Below, piece after piece: positions 15,530 to 24,074 of a DNA stretch of 64,000 nucleotides (position 1 is the stretch's first letter; every line of letters starts with the position of its first letter). A program made the translations under genes and the position numbers. Under the pieces are notes generated by a model. It worked only from the letters and a program-made list of their open reading frames with translations, had not been told where the DNA came from and did no database searches. Origin of the DNA: JAVDCA01 sp035293985 (GTDB taxonomy: Bacteria; Pseudomonadota; Alphaproteobacteria; Rhizobiales; Xanthobacteraceae); NCBI GenBank assembly GCA_035293985.1, contig DATGLS010000052.1, forward strand, positions 310,001 to 374,000, written 5' to 3'.

Positions 15530-16317
15530 TTGCGTCCCTCCTTCTCCTTCATTTCTCGCATTGCGAGCTCCATCGGGGACAGCGTGACTCCTTCGGCATT
15601 GGATCCGGTCACGCGAAAATCGCCCGATCCAGCGGTAAGCCCCACGATACCGCCAGGTCCGGCAAGCGTGCCGAATCCGGTCCGAAGTTCAAACGGGGAC
15701 ACGACCGGCGGAATGCCGAGTGCGCGCTCGGCCTGAAAGCGCGCGGTGTTGGCAGAAATCTCCACGCTTTCCAATCGCGCCCGGAGCGTGGCGACTTCGT
15801 CCGCCAGCACCTTCATGGGGTCACTCGCACGGTCAGAGAACTCGGCGCGGCCCCGAGCGTGCGTTATCGGGTTGTCAGCTTCGAACCCATCCTTGATTGC
15901 CTCTGCCACGGCCGCGCGAAGCAGGTCGCGGGCTGTCAGGTGATCGTTGGGGTGGACGTGCGCGAACAGAATCGCGCGATGAGGGATGACGTCGAACGGG
16001 ATTCGTTCGCCCTTGCGGATCATATGGATGATTGGTTTCGCCACTTTGTGACGGAGAGACATTTCGTAGAAGGCGTTGGCGTTGTGGAAGCTGAGGTCGG
16101 CGATGACAAGGTCCGCATCGTGCAGTCGATTGATGATTTGCGCGCTGACCATGCCGGGTGTCGCAATGGTGTCGGAGCGCTCAACGCGCCAGTCTGGGAA
16201 ATGCGTTTGGAAAACGGGTTGGATGATGCCCTGCAAGAGCCAGTCAGCATGAATGCGCTCGGGGCTGCCTTCGTCGCCAATGGGACCAATTACAAAGCAG
16301 TTCTTTACGTCGGCCAT
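15526..16317 (-). CDS. Nucleoside 2-deoxyribosyltransferase-like / TIR-like (STIR fold) protein
   Basis: 263 aa from ATG 16317, which has GGAG at 6 nt; an ATG at 16362 has none. The N-terminal ~135 residues match the deoxyribosyltransferase-like pattern: NCFVIGPIGDEGSPER (nucleotide-binding strand-loop), DADLVIADLSFHNANAFYEMSLRH (Glu in the catalytic position), KPIIHMI. The remainder has a short coiled-coil (LADEVATLRARLESVEISAN) and a Gly-rich tail. Proteins of this fold cleave N-glycosidic bonds and several act as NAD-depleting immune effectors; that role is inferred here only from fold and island context. Confidence 0.65.
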   Translation of the reverse strand: MADVKNCFVIGPIGDEGSPERIHADWLLQGIIQPVFQTHFPDWRVERSDTIATPGMVSAQIINRLHDADLVIADLSFHNANAFYEMSLRHKVAKPIIHMIRKGERIPFDVIPHRAILFAHVHPNDHLTARDLLRAAVAEAIKDGFEADNPITHARGRAEFSDRASDPMKVLADEVATLRARLESVEISANTARFQAERALGIPPVVSPFELRTGFGTLAGPGGIVGLTAGSGDFRVTGSNAEGVTLSPMELAMREMKEKEGRK

Positions 16318-16808
16318 GGCCGGCTCCGTGGCGAATGTCAGGATCGTGGGGTCGCTCGACATCGCGAGCGCAAGTTACTCATTGTAGCGGTGAACACAGA
16401 TCGAACAAGGTCCACGGATTTTCCTGCCCGAGCGCGATCACTGGCTGCTCATGGCGCAGCCGATGGAAATAACTTGGGCGGTGTCACGTATGGTCGCTGT
16501 CCAGATCTCGACTGGTCGCGCACCGTTCGACGCCGGACCGTCGCGCAGGTCCCTGACGGCGATCTGGCGTTCGGGTCGTGCTCGGCAATGCGCCGGGCGT
16601 GCACTGAGGTTTCCGATACGGGAACTATCGACCACAAAAAAATAGGTCACCGCAAGGCTTGCATCGCAGCAGCGCAGCCCTAGATGACCGATTATGCGCT
16701 GTCGCGCCTAGGGTGCGGTTCTGACATAGCCAATCACCCCGGCTCGCGCGTCTTCCCCTGACTGCAACCGACGGCCCGGACTCTCTCCGGGCAAGGAAGG
16801 CGCTCGCC
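16318..16808. other. Non-coding spacer with divergent promoters
   Basis: 490 bp. Short open frames exist on both strands but none has a ribosome site or a plausible protein. It must contain promoters for the minus-strand pair and for the integrase transcript. Confidence 0.45.
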
Positions 16809-16967
16809 ATGAACATCGCCGAATCCCGCCACGCCATAGTACGACTTCTCCGGCTACGAGAACGTCTCGAACTCGAAAGTCAGAACCTGGCGGCCGTGTC
16901 GCTCAACCGCACCATCCTCCAAGTGTGCGGCTTCATCGTGCGGCTGAGCCGATCAGCGAGCGCCTGA
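16809..16967 (+). CDS. Hypothetical 52-aa protein upstream of the integrase
   Basis: ATG at 16809, TGA at 16965. Helical, Leu/Arg-rich (RHAIVRLLRLRERLELESQN) followed by a short hydrophobic stretch. The stop is 1 bp before the next start. It sits in a compact three-gene string with the 60-aa protein and the integrase, where small excisionase-like or regulatory proteins are usually found; no excisionase motif is visible. Confidence 0.4.
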   Translation: MNIAESRHAIVRLLRLRERLELESQNLAAVSLNRTILQVCGFIVRLSRSASA

Positions 16968-16968
16968 C

Positions 16969-17151
16969 GTGTCGCGCGGCAAGCACCAGATCCGGCAATC
17001 GGATCTGACCAAGACCCTCAAGGCCATGGCGAAGGCCGGGGTCGCGGTGGCGCGCATCGAGATCACATCCGAGGGTATCGTGGTCGTTCCCGGGCAGCCG
17101 CCGCCACCACTAGAACCGGGGGTTGAATCGCTCGCTAAGGTGGTGCTCTAA
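16969..17151 (+). CDS. Hypothetical 60-aa protein, integrase-linked
   Basis: GTG start. Basic N-terminus (RGKHQIRQSDLTKTLKAMAKAG), then a beta-hairpin-like VAVARIEITSEGIVVVPG and a Pro-rich segment. This type of short gene commonly precedes phage-like integrases in alphaproteobacteria and may be a DNA-binding accessory. Its TAA ends 1 bp before the integrase ATG, so they are almost certainly co-translated. Confidence 0.55.
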   Translation: MSRGKHQIRQSDLTKTLKAMAKAGVAVARIEITSEGIVVVPGQPPPPLEPGVESLAKVVL

Positions 17152-17152
17152 T

Positions 17153-18181
17153 ATGGGCGCCATGCCCCGCCCTCGCCCGCTCTACCTGCACCGCGCGGTC
17201 ACCCGTCACGGGAAGGTCGCGTGGTATGTGCGCCGGGGCGCACACGGCCGGAAGATCAGGATCAGAGCCGAGTACGGCACCCCGGAGTTCGAGGCCGCCT
17301 ATCGCGAGGCCGTGTCGAGCGGTACACCCAGGCAAACCCCACATACGGCGGCTCGCGGTACGCTGGGTTGGCTATGGATGCTCTACAGGCAGAGCAACGC
17401 CTGGGCCGCACTAAAGGCACCGACGCGCAGGCAGCGCGAGAACATCATGGTGCATGTGCTTAAGCTAGCAGGTGACAAGCCGCTGTCCCGCATCACCAAG
17501 CCCGCCGTGATCGACGGCATCGACCGCCGAGCGGCGACGCCATTCGCGGCCAAGAATTTCCTCGCCACAATGCGCGGGCTGTTTGCGTGGGCACATAACA
17601 AGGATCTGGTGAGCACCGACCCCACCGCCGGCGTGAAGGTCGTCAAACCGAAGACGAGCGGCTTCCCGGTCTGGACCGAGCAGGATATCCAGAAGTTCGA
17701 GGAGCGTTGGCCGATCGGCACGCGCGAGCGTGTGATGCTCGATGTGTTCCTCTACACCGGCCTGCGCCGTGGCGACGCTGCCAGACTCGGCAAGCAGCAC
17801 ATCCGGAACGGCATCATCGAGATCGACACCGAGAAGACCGGGACGCGCGTCACGATCCCGGTGCTGCCGGTGCTTCAGGCTACACTCGATGCGGGCCCGG
17901 TCGGCGATCTCGCCTTGATCGCGACGCGCGACGGCAATCCAATGCGCAAAGAGTCGCTAGGAAACGCCTTCGCCGACGCCTGTCGTGCCGCTGGCATCAG
18001 GAAGTCCGCTCACGGCCTACGCAAGGCGGCGGCCACGCATGCGGCCAACAACGGCGCCACCGTCGCGCAACTTGAGGCGATCTTCGGGTGGTCCGGCGGC
18101 CGGATGGCGTCGCACTACACGAAGTCCGCGGACCGGCGGAAGTTGGCGGTGGATGCTGTTGGCAAACTGGCCAGAAAATGA
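17153..18181 (+). CDS. Tyrosine recombinase / integrase of the island
   Basis: 342 aa. The N-terminal ~170 residues form the arm- and core-binding domains. The catalytic domain shows Arg in YTGLRRGDAARL, HGLRKAAATHAAN (His-x-x-Arg), then GWSGGRMASHYTK with the His/Trp and the nucleophilic Tyr. ATG 17153 has AAGGTGG upstream; an earlier in-frame start would overlap the preceding gene. It points at tRNA-Ile and ends 90 bp from the tRNA 3' end, the normal position for an enzyme that recombines there. Confidence 0.93.
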   Translation: MGAMPRPRPLYLHRAVTRHGKVAWYVRRGAHGRKIRIRAEYGTPEFEAAYREAVSSGTPRQTPHTAARGTLGWLWMLYRQSNAWAALKAPTRRQRENIMVHVLKLAGDKPLSRITKPAVIDGIDRRAATPFAAKNFLATMRGLFAWAHNKDLVSTDPTAGVKVVKPKTSGFPVWTEQDIQKFEERWPIGTRERVMLDVFLYTGLRRGDAARLGKQHIRNGIIEIDTEKTGTRVTIPVLPVLQATLDAGPVGDLALIATRDGNPMRKESLGNAFADACRAAGIRKSAHGLRKAAATHAANNGATVAQLEAIFGWSGGRMASHYTKSADRRKLAVDAVGKLARK

Positions 18182-18271
18182 ACGTCTGTGGAACGTCTAT
18201 GTGCCCACCTCAATGTCAGGTGGGCACGCCAGGGCAAAAGCGGCTGCAAAATCAAATGCGTTTTTTTTGCA

Positions 18272-18286
18272 TGGTGGGCCCGGCAG
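18272..18286. other. Right attachment site (within tRNA-Ile)
   Basis: Last 15 nt of tRNA-Ile(CAT), identical to 5459-5473; island insertion left the tRNA intact on this side. Confidence 0.8.
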
Positions 18287-18347
18287 GACTCGAACCTGCA
18301 ACCAAGCGGTTATGAGCCGCTAGCTCTGACCATTGAGCTACGGGCCC
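18272..18347 (-). tRNA. tRNA-Ile (CAT, lysidine-type)
   Basis: 76 nt including an encoded CCA. Acceptor GGGCCCG/CGGGCCC, D-arm TAGCTCAATGGTCAGAGC, anticodon arm GCGGCTCATAACCGC with anticodon CAT, T-arm GCAGGTTCGAGTCCTGC. The CGGCTCATAACCG arm with the GGTTGCAGG variable region matches Ile2 tRNAs (C34 changed to lysidine) rather than the initiator or elongator Met. It is the integration target of the island. Confidence 0.9.
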
Positions 18348-18627
18348 GCCGGCGGTCGGGGAAGCTAGCAGGGGCGCTCGACGGGTACAACGCCGCACAA
18401 CCAATAGCGCGCGCCACCCGCGTGTCACCGATTGGTTAGGCGGTGCGCGGCACCATCGAGCGTCTGTGCCCGCCTTGGAACTGCCCGCACGAACGTTTGT
18501 GTGAAACCCTTTTCACGAATTGACTCGGCAAGGCGATTCACCTTCGGGGGCGACTCTGTTATGGGTGATTCGCGGGGTGGAAGGGGGGCGACTTGGACGC
18601 GAACGCCCGATCCACGCGACAGATGCC

Positions 18628-19707
18628 ATGCTGCCGACATTGAAAGTCATCCTCGCGACCGCGATCGCCGCCTGCGCGGTGGTGCTCGCGCTCAGCGCCG
18701 GCCTGATCGCGACGCGTGACCCCGCCGACCGCCTCTCCGGCGTTCCCAACATGAGCCGGCCGCTGGTGCGGCAGGCGATCGTCGACGACACCGAGCGGCA
18801 GAGCTCACAGGTGCTCGCGTATTCGCGGCGCGCCGACGAGCTCGCGCGCCTGCGCGACCTGCCGAGCGCCCCGGCGCGCGCCGTGGTCGAATATGCGGAG
18901 CGCGCGCAGAAGGCGGCCGAGCCGGCGCCGGCCGACACCGCGCAAATGCCGGCCGACACCGCGCAAGTGGTGCCGCCCGCACCCGCTCCGACGGTGGTGG
19001 CGACGGCTCCCACCGCACCGCCCATCCCGACCGCGACCGCGGCGGCGCAGCCCGCACCGCCGAGCGAACCCGTCGTCAGCGCGCCAGCCGCCCCGCCGCC
19101 GCCGCAACCGCCGCCCGCGGCGGCGAGCGCTCCGTCTGCGGTCCCGCCGCCGATCGAGGTCGCGAACGCACCGGCTGTCTCCGCGCCTCCCGCCGAGATC
19201 GCGAGCGTTCCAGCTCCCGCGGCGCCGCCCGCTCCCGTCGCAAGCGCTCCCGCCGCCGCGCTGACCGCAGAGCCTGTCGCGCCCGCCCCGGCGACGGCTC
19301 CCGTCGAGGCGCCGGCCGCGCCCGCCGCCACCGCCGCGATCACGCCGCCCGCGCCGACATCGTCGCCCGCGCCGGCGTCAGCCCCGGCCGCCGCCGAACC
19401 GGCCCCAGCCGTCGCGAGCGGGACGCAGGTCGCGGCCATCCAGTCCGGCAGCGGCGAAACGATCGCCGTCAAGGCGACCGAAAAAAAGGCTGACGCGAAG
19501 AAAGAGCATCATCCCAAGCGCCATGGGCGCCGGGAGACGCACAAGAAGCCGGCACGGACCGCACGCCCCAGCACCAACACCAGCACCACCGTGCCGCCCA
19601 TCGCCAACACCGGATTTCCGGTCGAGGTGTCGCAATCGCAGGCGCCGAAGGCGAACCGCTCGGCCCCCGTGCCGGACACGCGCCAGGACTGGCGCAGCCA
19701 CGACTAA
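18628..19707 (+). CDS. Membrane-anchored Pro/Ala-rich hypothetical protein
   Basis: 359 aa. One N-terminal membrane segment (VILATAIAACAVVLALSAGLIA, about 6-27) is followed by a short conserved-looking stretch (RLSGVPNMSRPLVRQAIVDD) and ~230 residues of Pro/Ala/Val low complexity, then a Lys/His-rich tail. Likely a periplasm-spanning stalk with TonB-like composition; function unknown. ATG 18628 is chosen over 18520 because it starts just before the membrane helix. Confidence 0.6.
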   Translation: MLPTLKVILATAIAACAVVLALSAGLIATRDPADRLSGVPNMSRPLVRQAIVDDTERQSSQVLAYSRRADELARLRDLPSAPARAVVEYAERAQKAAEPAPADTAQMPADTAQVVPPAPAPTVVATAPTAPPIPTATAAAQPAPPSEPVVSAPAAPPPPQPPPAAASAPSAVPPPIEVANAPAVSAPPAEIASVPAPAAPPAPVASAPAAALTAEPVAPAPATAPVEAPAAPAATAAITPPAPTSSPAPASAPAAAEPAPAVASGTQVAAIQSGSGETIAVKATEKKADAKKEHHPKRHGRRETHKKPARTARPSTNTSTTVPPIANTGFPVEVSQSQAPKANRSAPVPDTRQDWRSHD

Positions 19708-19721
19708 GCCAGCCGGTCCGC

Positions 19722-20690
19722 TCACATGCGGAAAAGCCGCTTGGCGTTGCCGCTGAGGATCTTCGCCTTGTCCTCGTCGCACAGCGGCACGCTCTCCATC
19801 CAGCGCGTGCCCGGCGGGTTCGGCACGAACGGCCAGTCGATCGCGAACAGGATGCGGTCGACGCCCATCTCCATGGCGCAGCACAAGAGCGCCGGGTTGG
19901 AGAAGTTGCCCGAGGTGGTGATCCAGAAATTGTTGCAGAAGATGTCGCGGAAATGCATCGGCCTCGCGGTCCCCGGCCGCGACAGCGCCTGGTCGATGCG
20001 CCAGACCAGGAACGGCAGCGTCTCGCCGAGATGGCCGAGCACGATCTTGAGCCGAGGGTGCTTCTCGAACAGGCCGCTCAGCACCAGGCGGATCGCGATG
20101 GTCGCGGTCTCGACCGTGAAGCCCCAGGCGGCGCGGATCACCATGGGGAAATCCTTGGCGTATTCCTTGTAGTAGACTTCCATCACCTGCGGATGCGGCA
20201 GCGCCGGATGCAGGTAGATCGGGACGTCGAGCTTCTCGGCGCGGGCGAAGATCGGCCAGAAGCGCGCATCGTCGAGGAAGACGCCGTTGGCGAGGCCGTG
20301 GATCATCGCGCCCTTGAAGCCGTGCTCGGTCACCATGCGCTCGAGCTCGTCCGCGGCCGCCGCCGGATCGCTGGTCGGCAGCGTCGCAAAGCCGGCGAAA
20401 CGGGTCGGATGCCGGGCGATCGCCGCGGCGAGACGGTCGTTGACGCGCCGCACCATGGCGACGGCATCGGGCGTGGTGAGCTTCTGCGCCGACGGCGCGC
20501 CGTGCGAGATGAGCTGAACGTCGACGCCCGCCTCGTCCATCTCCTTGATGCGCAGATCGCCGAGGTCGAACAGCCGGTTCATCATCTCGGGATTGCGCAC
20601 GCCCTCGACCCCCGTATAGGTCGCCGACAACTCGCGGTCCCAATAGTGCTCCTCGATCGCGATGACCGGGCAGTTCGGCTTTTTCAGCAT
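19722..20690 (-). CDS. Amidohydrolase-2 family (ACMSD / dihydroxybenzoate decarboxylase-like)
   Basis: 322 aa. Starts with the metal-binding strand VIAIEEHYW (Glu-x-His variant of HxH), then IYLHPALPH (His), IVLGHLGE (His) and the terminal FAIDWPF (Asp): the ordered ligands of metal-dependent decarboxylases and hydrolases of the ACMSD clade. ATG 20690 follows GGAA and begins MLKKPNCPVIAIEEH. Probably acts on an aromatic carboxylate. It stands alone, convergent with the Pro-rich gene. Confidence 0.85.
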   Translation of the reverse strand: MLKKPNCPVIAIEEHYWDRELSATYTGVEGVRNPEMMNRLFDLGDLRIKEMDEAGVDVQLISHGAPSAQKLTTPDAVAMVRRVNDRLAAAIARHPTRFAGFATLPTSDPAAAADELERMVTEHGFKGAMIHGLANGVFLDDARFWPIFARAEKLDVPIYLHPALPHPQVMEVYYKEYAKDFPMVIRAAWGFTVETATIAIRLVLSGLFEKHPRLKIVLGHLGETLPFLVWRIDQALSRPGTARPMHFRDIFCNNFWITTSGNFSNPALLCCAMEMGVDRILFAIDWPFVPNPPGTRWMESVPLCDEDKAKILSGNAKRLFRM

Positions 20691-20759
20691 GGCGCGCTTC
20701 CATTCCCTCGCGTGGAGGCGCTGTCCTATCAAGCGTGGCCGCCGCTGTCACCGCATTCC

Positions 20760-20804
20760 AAGGCCAATGACTGCAAGGCCAATGACTCCAAAGCCAATGA
20801 CTTG
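20760..20804. repeat. Three 15-bp tandem copies upstream of the cupin gene
   Basis: AAGGCCAATGACTGC, AAGGCCAATGACTCC and AAAGCCAATGACTTG in a row, between the divergent amidohydrolase and cupin genes. May be a slippage tract or iterated regulator sites. Confidence 0.8.
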
Positions 20805-20875
20805 GCGGCCCGATCGGCTAACATAGCCGCGACCGTCGCAACCAAGCGCCCGGCACACGGCCCAAGGAGCATCGC

Positions 20876-21298
20876 ATGCACGTCTTCGACTTGAAGCAGG
20901 AGCAGGAGTGGAATCCGCAGCACCACGTGGAGAAGATTCTCGGCAAGGTGGGCGAAGGCGACGTGACGGTGGCGTGCTGGGAGCCGGGCCAGATCAGCCC
21001 CTATCACTGCCACCCGCACGCGACCGAGATCTATTTCTGCTACCAGGGCGGCGGCAAGATGCGAACGCCGACCCGCACCATCGACGTGCTGCCGGGCTCG
21101 TTCGTGGTGCATCCGAAGGGCGAGCTGCACGAATACATCAACGGCCCGCAGCGCACGCTGCTGTTTCGCGTGCGCTACGGCGACGACATGTCGACCCGGC
21201 ACATGGACAACCGCCACCACAAGGACTGGAAGCAGAAACCCGAGGATGCGGCGTTCTTCCAGGCAAACCCAAAGCTGGTGCAGTCGGAAGTCGCTTAG
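20876..21298 (+). CDS. Cupin-domain protein
   Basis: 140 aa single beta-barrel cupin. Motif 1 is PYHCHPHATEIYFCYQGGGKM (metal-binding His residues and Glu) and motif 2 is GSFVVHPKGELHEYINGP. A bound metal with a small-molecule dioxygenase, isomerase or sensing role is typical. It is divergent from the amidohydrolase, suggesting a shared aromatic or organic acid pathway. Confidence 0.85.
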   Translation: MHVFDLKQEQEWNPQHHVEKILGKVGEGDVTVACWEPGQISPYHCHPHATEIYFCYQGGGKMRTPTRTIDVLPGSFVVHPKGELHEYINGPQRTLLFRVRYGDDMSTRHMDNRHHKDWKQKPEDAAFFQANPKLVQSEVA

Positions 21299-21315
21299 GA
21301 CGTTTCCGCCAACGC

Positions 21316-21594
21316 TCAGGCCGCCGAGGCGCGCAGGGGCGCGCGCTGGTCGGTGAAGGTGGCTCCGATCTCGAAACCGATCCGCCACTTGACGCGGCAC
21401 GATCGGCGCGGGCGCCCGTCGCTCAACATCAAGGTGAAGTCGCTGAGCGTCTCGGCGATGTCGGAATGCAGGCGGACGCTCTCTTCCGAGATGTTGACGA
21501 CCAGGCAGTCGCGCGTGGGCCCGGATGCCTCGGCCTGGATACGGGCGTAGCGGTTGAAGCCGTTTCGTGGTCCGCTGCGTCGTTCGTTCAGCAT
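21316..21594 (-). CDS. PilZ-domain protein
   Basis: 92 aa from MLNERRSGPR. The opening RRSGPRNGFNRYARI fits the PilZ RxxxR c-di-GMP motif, followed by CLVVNISEESVRLHSD in place of the usual D/N-x-S-x-x-G. The second motif is imperfect (Ser-Glu-Glu-Ser-Val), so c-di-GMP binding may be weak or lost. Single-gene unit. Confidence 0.75.
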   Translation of the reverse strand: MLNERRSGPRNGFNRYARIQAEASGPTRDCLVVNISEESVRLHSDIAETLSDFTLMLSDGRPRRSCRVKWRIGFEIGATFTDQRAPLRASAA

Positions 21595-21703
21595 GTCGTC
21601 CTCGCCATGTTCATCCCGACCCGTGTCGGCATGGCGCAAAGACTACGGGGCGAACCTTGCATTCGGTCAAACGAGCGGGCGAGGTTTTTCCACGCTTTTT
21701 GCG

Positions 21704-21748
21704 GAAAAGCGCGCGCCAAATTTTGTCGAAAAGCGCACGCCAAATTTC
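21704..21748. repeat. Two 21-bp near-identical tandem units
   Basis: GAAAAGCGCGCGCCAAATTTT and GAAAAGCGCACGCCAAATTTC, 24 bp apart, in the control region of the DUF952 gene. Confidence 0.6.
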
Positions 21749-21800
21749 GCTACAAATTGAGCCTTCCTGGCACCTCGGCCTACCAACCTGGGCGTTTCTC

Positions 21801-22139
21801 ATGATCTTCATCTACAAAATCTGCCCCCAGACGCTGTGGAAGGAGGCTGAACGCGATGGCGTCTTTCGCGGCGCTCCGGTCGACCACGCTGATGGCTTCA
21901 TCCACTTCTCCACCGCCGAGCAAGTGCGCGAAACCGCCGCGCGGCATTTCGCCGGCGCCGCCGATCTGATCCTTCTCGCGGTCGAGGCCGGGCGCCTTGG
22001 ATCGGCGCTCAAATGGGAGCCCTCGCGCGGCGGGGCGCTCTTTCCCCATCTCTATGCGGAGCTCCCGCTCGCGAACGTGCGATGGGTCAAGCCGCTGCCG
22101 CTCGGGCCGGACGGGCAGCACCAATTTCCACCCCTGTAA
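21801..22139 (+). CDS. DUF952 family protein
   Basis: 112 aa. IYKICPQTLWKEAERDGVF and DGFIHFSTAEQVRETAARHF are the DUF952 hallmarks (glutathione-transferase-like small fold, function unknown). Start at ATG 21801; the frame is open upstream but that part is the tandem-repeat control region. Confidence 0.88.
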   Translation: MIFIYKICPQTLWKEAERDGVFRGAPVDHADGFIHFSTAEQVRETAARHFAGAADLILLAVEAGRLGSALKWEPSRGGALFPHLYAELPLANVRWVKPLPLGPDGQHQFPPL

Positions 22140-22261
22140 GCCCGCCTGCGCGCCCCTGTCCCCGCAAAAAACCCGGAGAGTGAGCGCAAGATCGCGGCTT
22201 ATCAAACGGCGCCGCGTCTAGTAGAAAGTGAGGGGGTCCAGGTCGAGTGCGGGGAGGGTCA

Positions 22262-24049
22262 ATGCCGACGCAGACGCCGACGACGAAGCGTCGCTTCCAA
22301 GTCGCCCTGATCAAGCCGTCGCATTACGACGACGACGGCTACGTCATCCAGTGGTGGCGCACGTTCATCCCGTCCAACTCGCTCGCCGCAGTGTACGGCC
22401 TGGTGGCGGACTCGCGCGATCGCCGGGCACTGGGCGACGACGTCGAGATCGACATCGACGCGATAGATGAGACCAACACCCGGATCCGCCCGGCGAAGAT
22501 CATCGAGCGCTTCCGCCGCCACGAGAATTTCGGCGTCGTCTTCCTGGTCGGCGTGCAGAGCAACCAGTTCCCGCGCGCCCTCGACATCGCGCGCCCCCTG
22601 CGCGCCGCCGGCCTGGCCGTCGTGATGGGCGGCTTTCATGTCTCCGGCTGCCTCGCCATGCTCGACGAGCTGCAGGCGGATCTCAAGACCGCGCTCGATC
22701 TCGGCATCTCGCTCTATGCGGGCGAGATGGAAGAGCGGTGCGACGCGCTGCTGCACGACGTGGTCAACGGCACGCTCGAGCCGATTTACAACTACCTCGA
22801 TGACCTGCCCGGCCTCGAGTCGATGCCGGCGCCTCTGCTGCCTAAGCAATATCTCGCGCGTACGTATAATTTCGTGACGAGCTTCGACGCCGGGCGCGGC
22901 TGCCCATTCGAATGCTCGTTCTGCACCATCATCAACGTGCAGGGCCGCAAGTCGCGCAAGCGCACGCCCGACGACATCGAGGCGTTGATCCGCGCGAATC
23001 TTGCGCAGGGCGTGACCTGGTTCCTCATCACCGACGACAACTTTGCCCGCAACAAGGATTGGGAGCCGATCTTCGACCGCATCATCGAGATGCGCGAGGA
23101 GGTGAAGGGCACGCCGCACGACCTCAAGATCATCATCCAGGTCGACGCGCTCTGCCACAAGAACCCGAATTTCATCACCAAGGCGAAGCTCGCCGGAGTG
23201 CGGCGCGTGTTCATCGGGCTCGAGACCATCAACCCCGGCAACCTAGCGGCGGCGAAGAAGCGGCAGAACAAGATCACCGAATACCGCCAGATGCTGCTCG
23301 CCTGGAAGGACGCCGGCGTCATCACGTATGCGGGGTATATCCTGGGTTTTCCGGACGACACGCCGCAGAGCATCGCCGAGGACATCGCCATCATCCAGCA
23401 GGAGCTGCCGCTCGATATTCTCGAGTTCTTCTGCCTCACGCCTACGCCCGGGTCCGAGGACCACCAGAAGCTCTGGCAGCGCGGCGTTGCGATGGACCCC
23501 GACATGAACCGCTACGATGCCGAGCACGTCGTCACCGCGCACCCGAAGATGACGCGCGAGGAATGGGAAGGCATCTATCGGCAGGCTTGGAAGAGCTATT
23601 ACTCCCCCGAGCACATCGAGCGACTGCTGCGGCGCGCCGCCGCGACCGGGATGAGCGTCTCGCGCCTCGCCTCCATGATCGTCGGCTTCTCCTGCATCGT
23701 CGAGATCGAGGATGTTCATCCGTTGCAAGCGGGCCTGCTGCGCATGAAGTACCGCACCGACCGGCGGCCCGGCATGCCGATCGAGCCGATCTGGCGCTTC
23801 TATCCGCGCTTCGTCGCTGAGACTCTGCACAAACAGATCAGGTATTATCGCCAATGGCGGCTGGTCGACCGTCTGCGCCGCCGCATCCGCAAGGACCCGG
23901 CGCGCCTCGACTACCGCGACGCGGCGCTGGCGCCGGTAGCGGCGGGCGATACCGAGACGATGGCGCTGTTCACCCACAACGAGGGGGCGCGCTCCGCCGT
24001 GCAGCACGTGCGCAAGATCAAGGAGCTGACGAAGGCCGCCCACGTCTGA
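22262..24049 (+). CDS. B12-binding-type radical SAM enzyme, copy 1
   Basis: 595 aa. The N-terminal ~170 residues form a cobalamin-binding-like Rossmann domain (VALIKPSHYDDDGYVIQWW; AVVMGGFHVSGC). The radical-SAM core begins at GCPFECSFCTIINVQGRKSR, giving the CxxxCxxC cluster that ligates [4Fe-4S]. A conserved YILGFPDDTPQSI segment and an Arg-rich C-terminus follow. GGGGAGGG lies just before the ATG. This class performs methylations, ring formations or lipid modifications; the substrate is unknown. Copy 2 follows 25 bp downstream. Confidence 0.88.
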   Translation: MPTQTPTTKRRFQVALIKPSHYDDDGYVIQWWRTFIPSNSLAAVYGLVADSRDRRALGDDVEIDIDAIDETNTRIRPAKIIERFRRHENFGVVFLVGVQSNQFPRALDIARPLRAAGLAVVMGGFHVSGCLAMLDELQADLKTALDLGISLYAGEMEERCDALLHDVVNGTLEPIYNYLDDLPGLESMPAPLLPKQYLARTYNFVTSFDAGRGCPFECSFCTIINVQGRKSRKRTPDDIEALIRANLAQGVTWFLITDDNFARNKDWEPIFDRIIEMREEVKGTPHDLKIIIQVDALCHKNPNFITKAKLAGVRRVFIGLETINPGNLAAAKKRQNKITEYRQMLLAWKDAGVITYAGYILGFPDDTPQSIAEDIAIIQQELPLDILEFFCLTPTPGSEDHQKLWQRGVAMDPDMNRYDAEHVVTAHPKMTREEWEGIYRQAWKSYYSPEHIERLLRRAAATGMSVSRLASMIVGFSCIVEIEDVHPLQAGLLRMKYRTDRRPGMPIEPIWRFYPRFVAETLHKQIRYYRQWRLVDRLRRRIRKDPARLDYRDAALAPVAAGDTETMALFTHNEGARSAVQHVRKIKELTKAAHV

Positions 24050-24074
24050 AAGGACGACGAGTTGCAGTGAGGGC

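Larger units (their letters stand above)
5459..18286. mobile_element. Integrative genomic island in tRNA-Ile(CAT) carrying defence genes
   Basis: About 12.8 kb bounded by the 15-bp direct repeats at 5459-5473 and 18272-18286. A tyrosine integrase (17153-18181) faces the intact tRNA gene, as in typical tRNA-targeting islands. The cargo is accessory: CBASS, a sigma/ImmA unit, a HEPN protein, a serine recombinase, a deoxyribosyltransferase-like unit and orphan genes. Parts have visibly lower GC than the flanks (for example 12150-12300 and 15000-15450). No conjugation or phage structural genes are seen, so it is either mobilised in trans or immobile. Confidence 0.8.

Noticed and set aside
18272..18347. 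Reading the tRNA as initiator or elongator Met
   Set aside because: The CAT anticodon arm CGGCTCATAACCG and variable region fit Ile2 rather than Met tRNAs.
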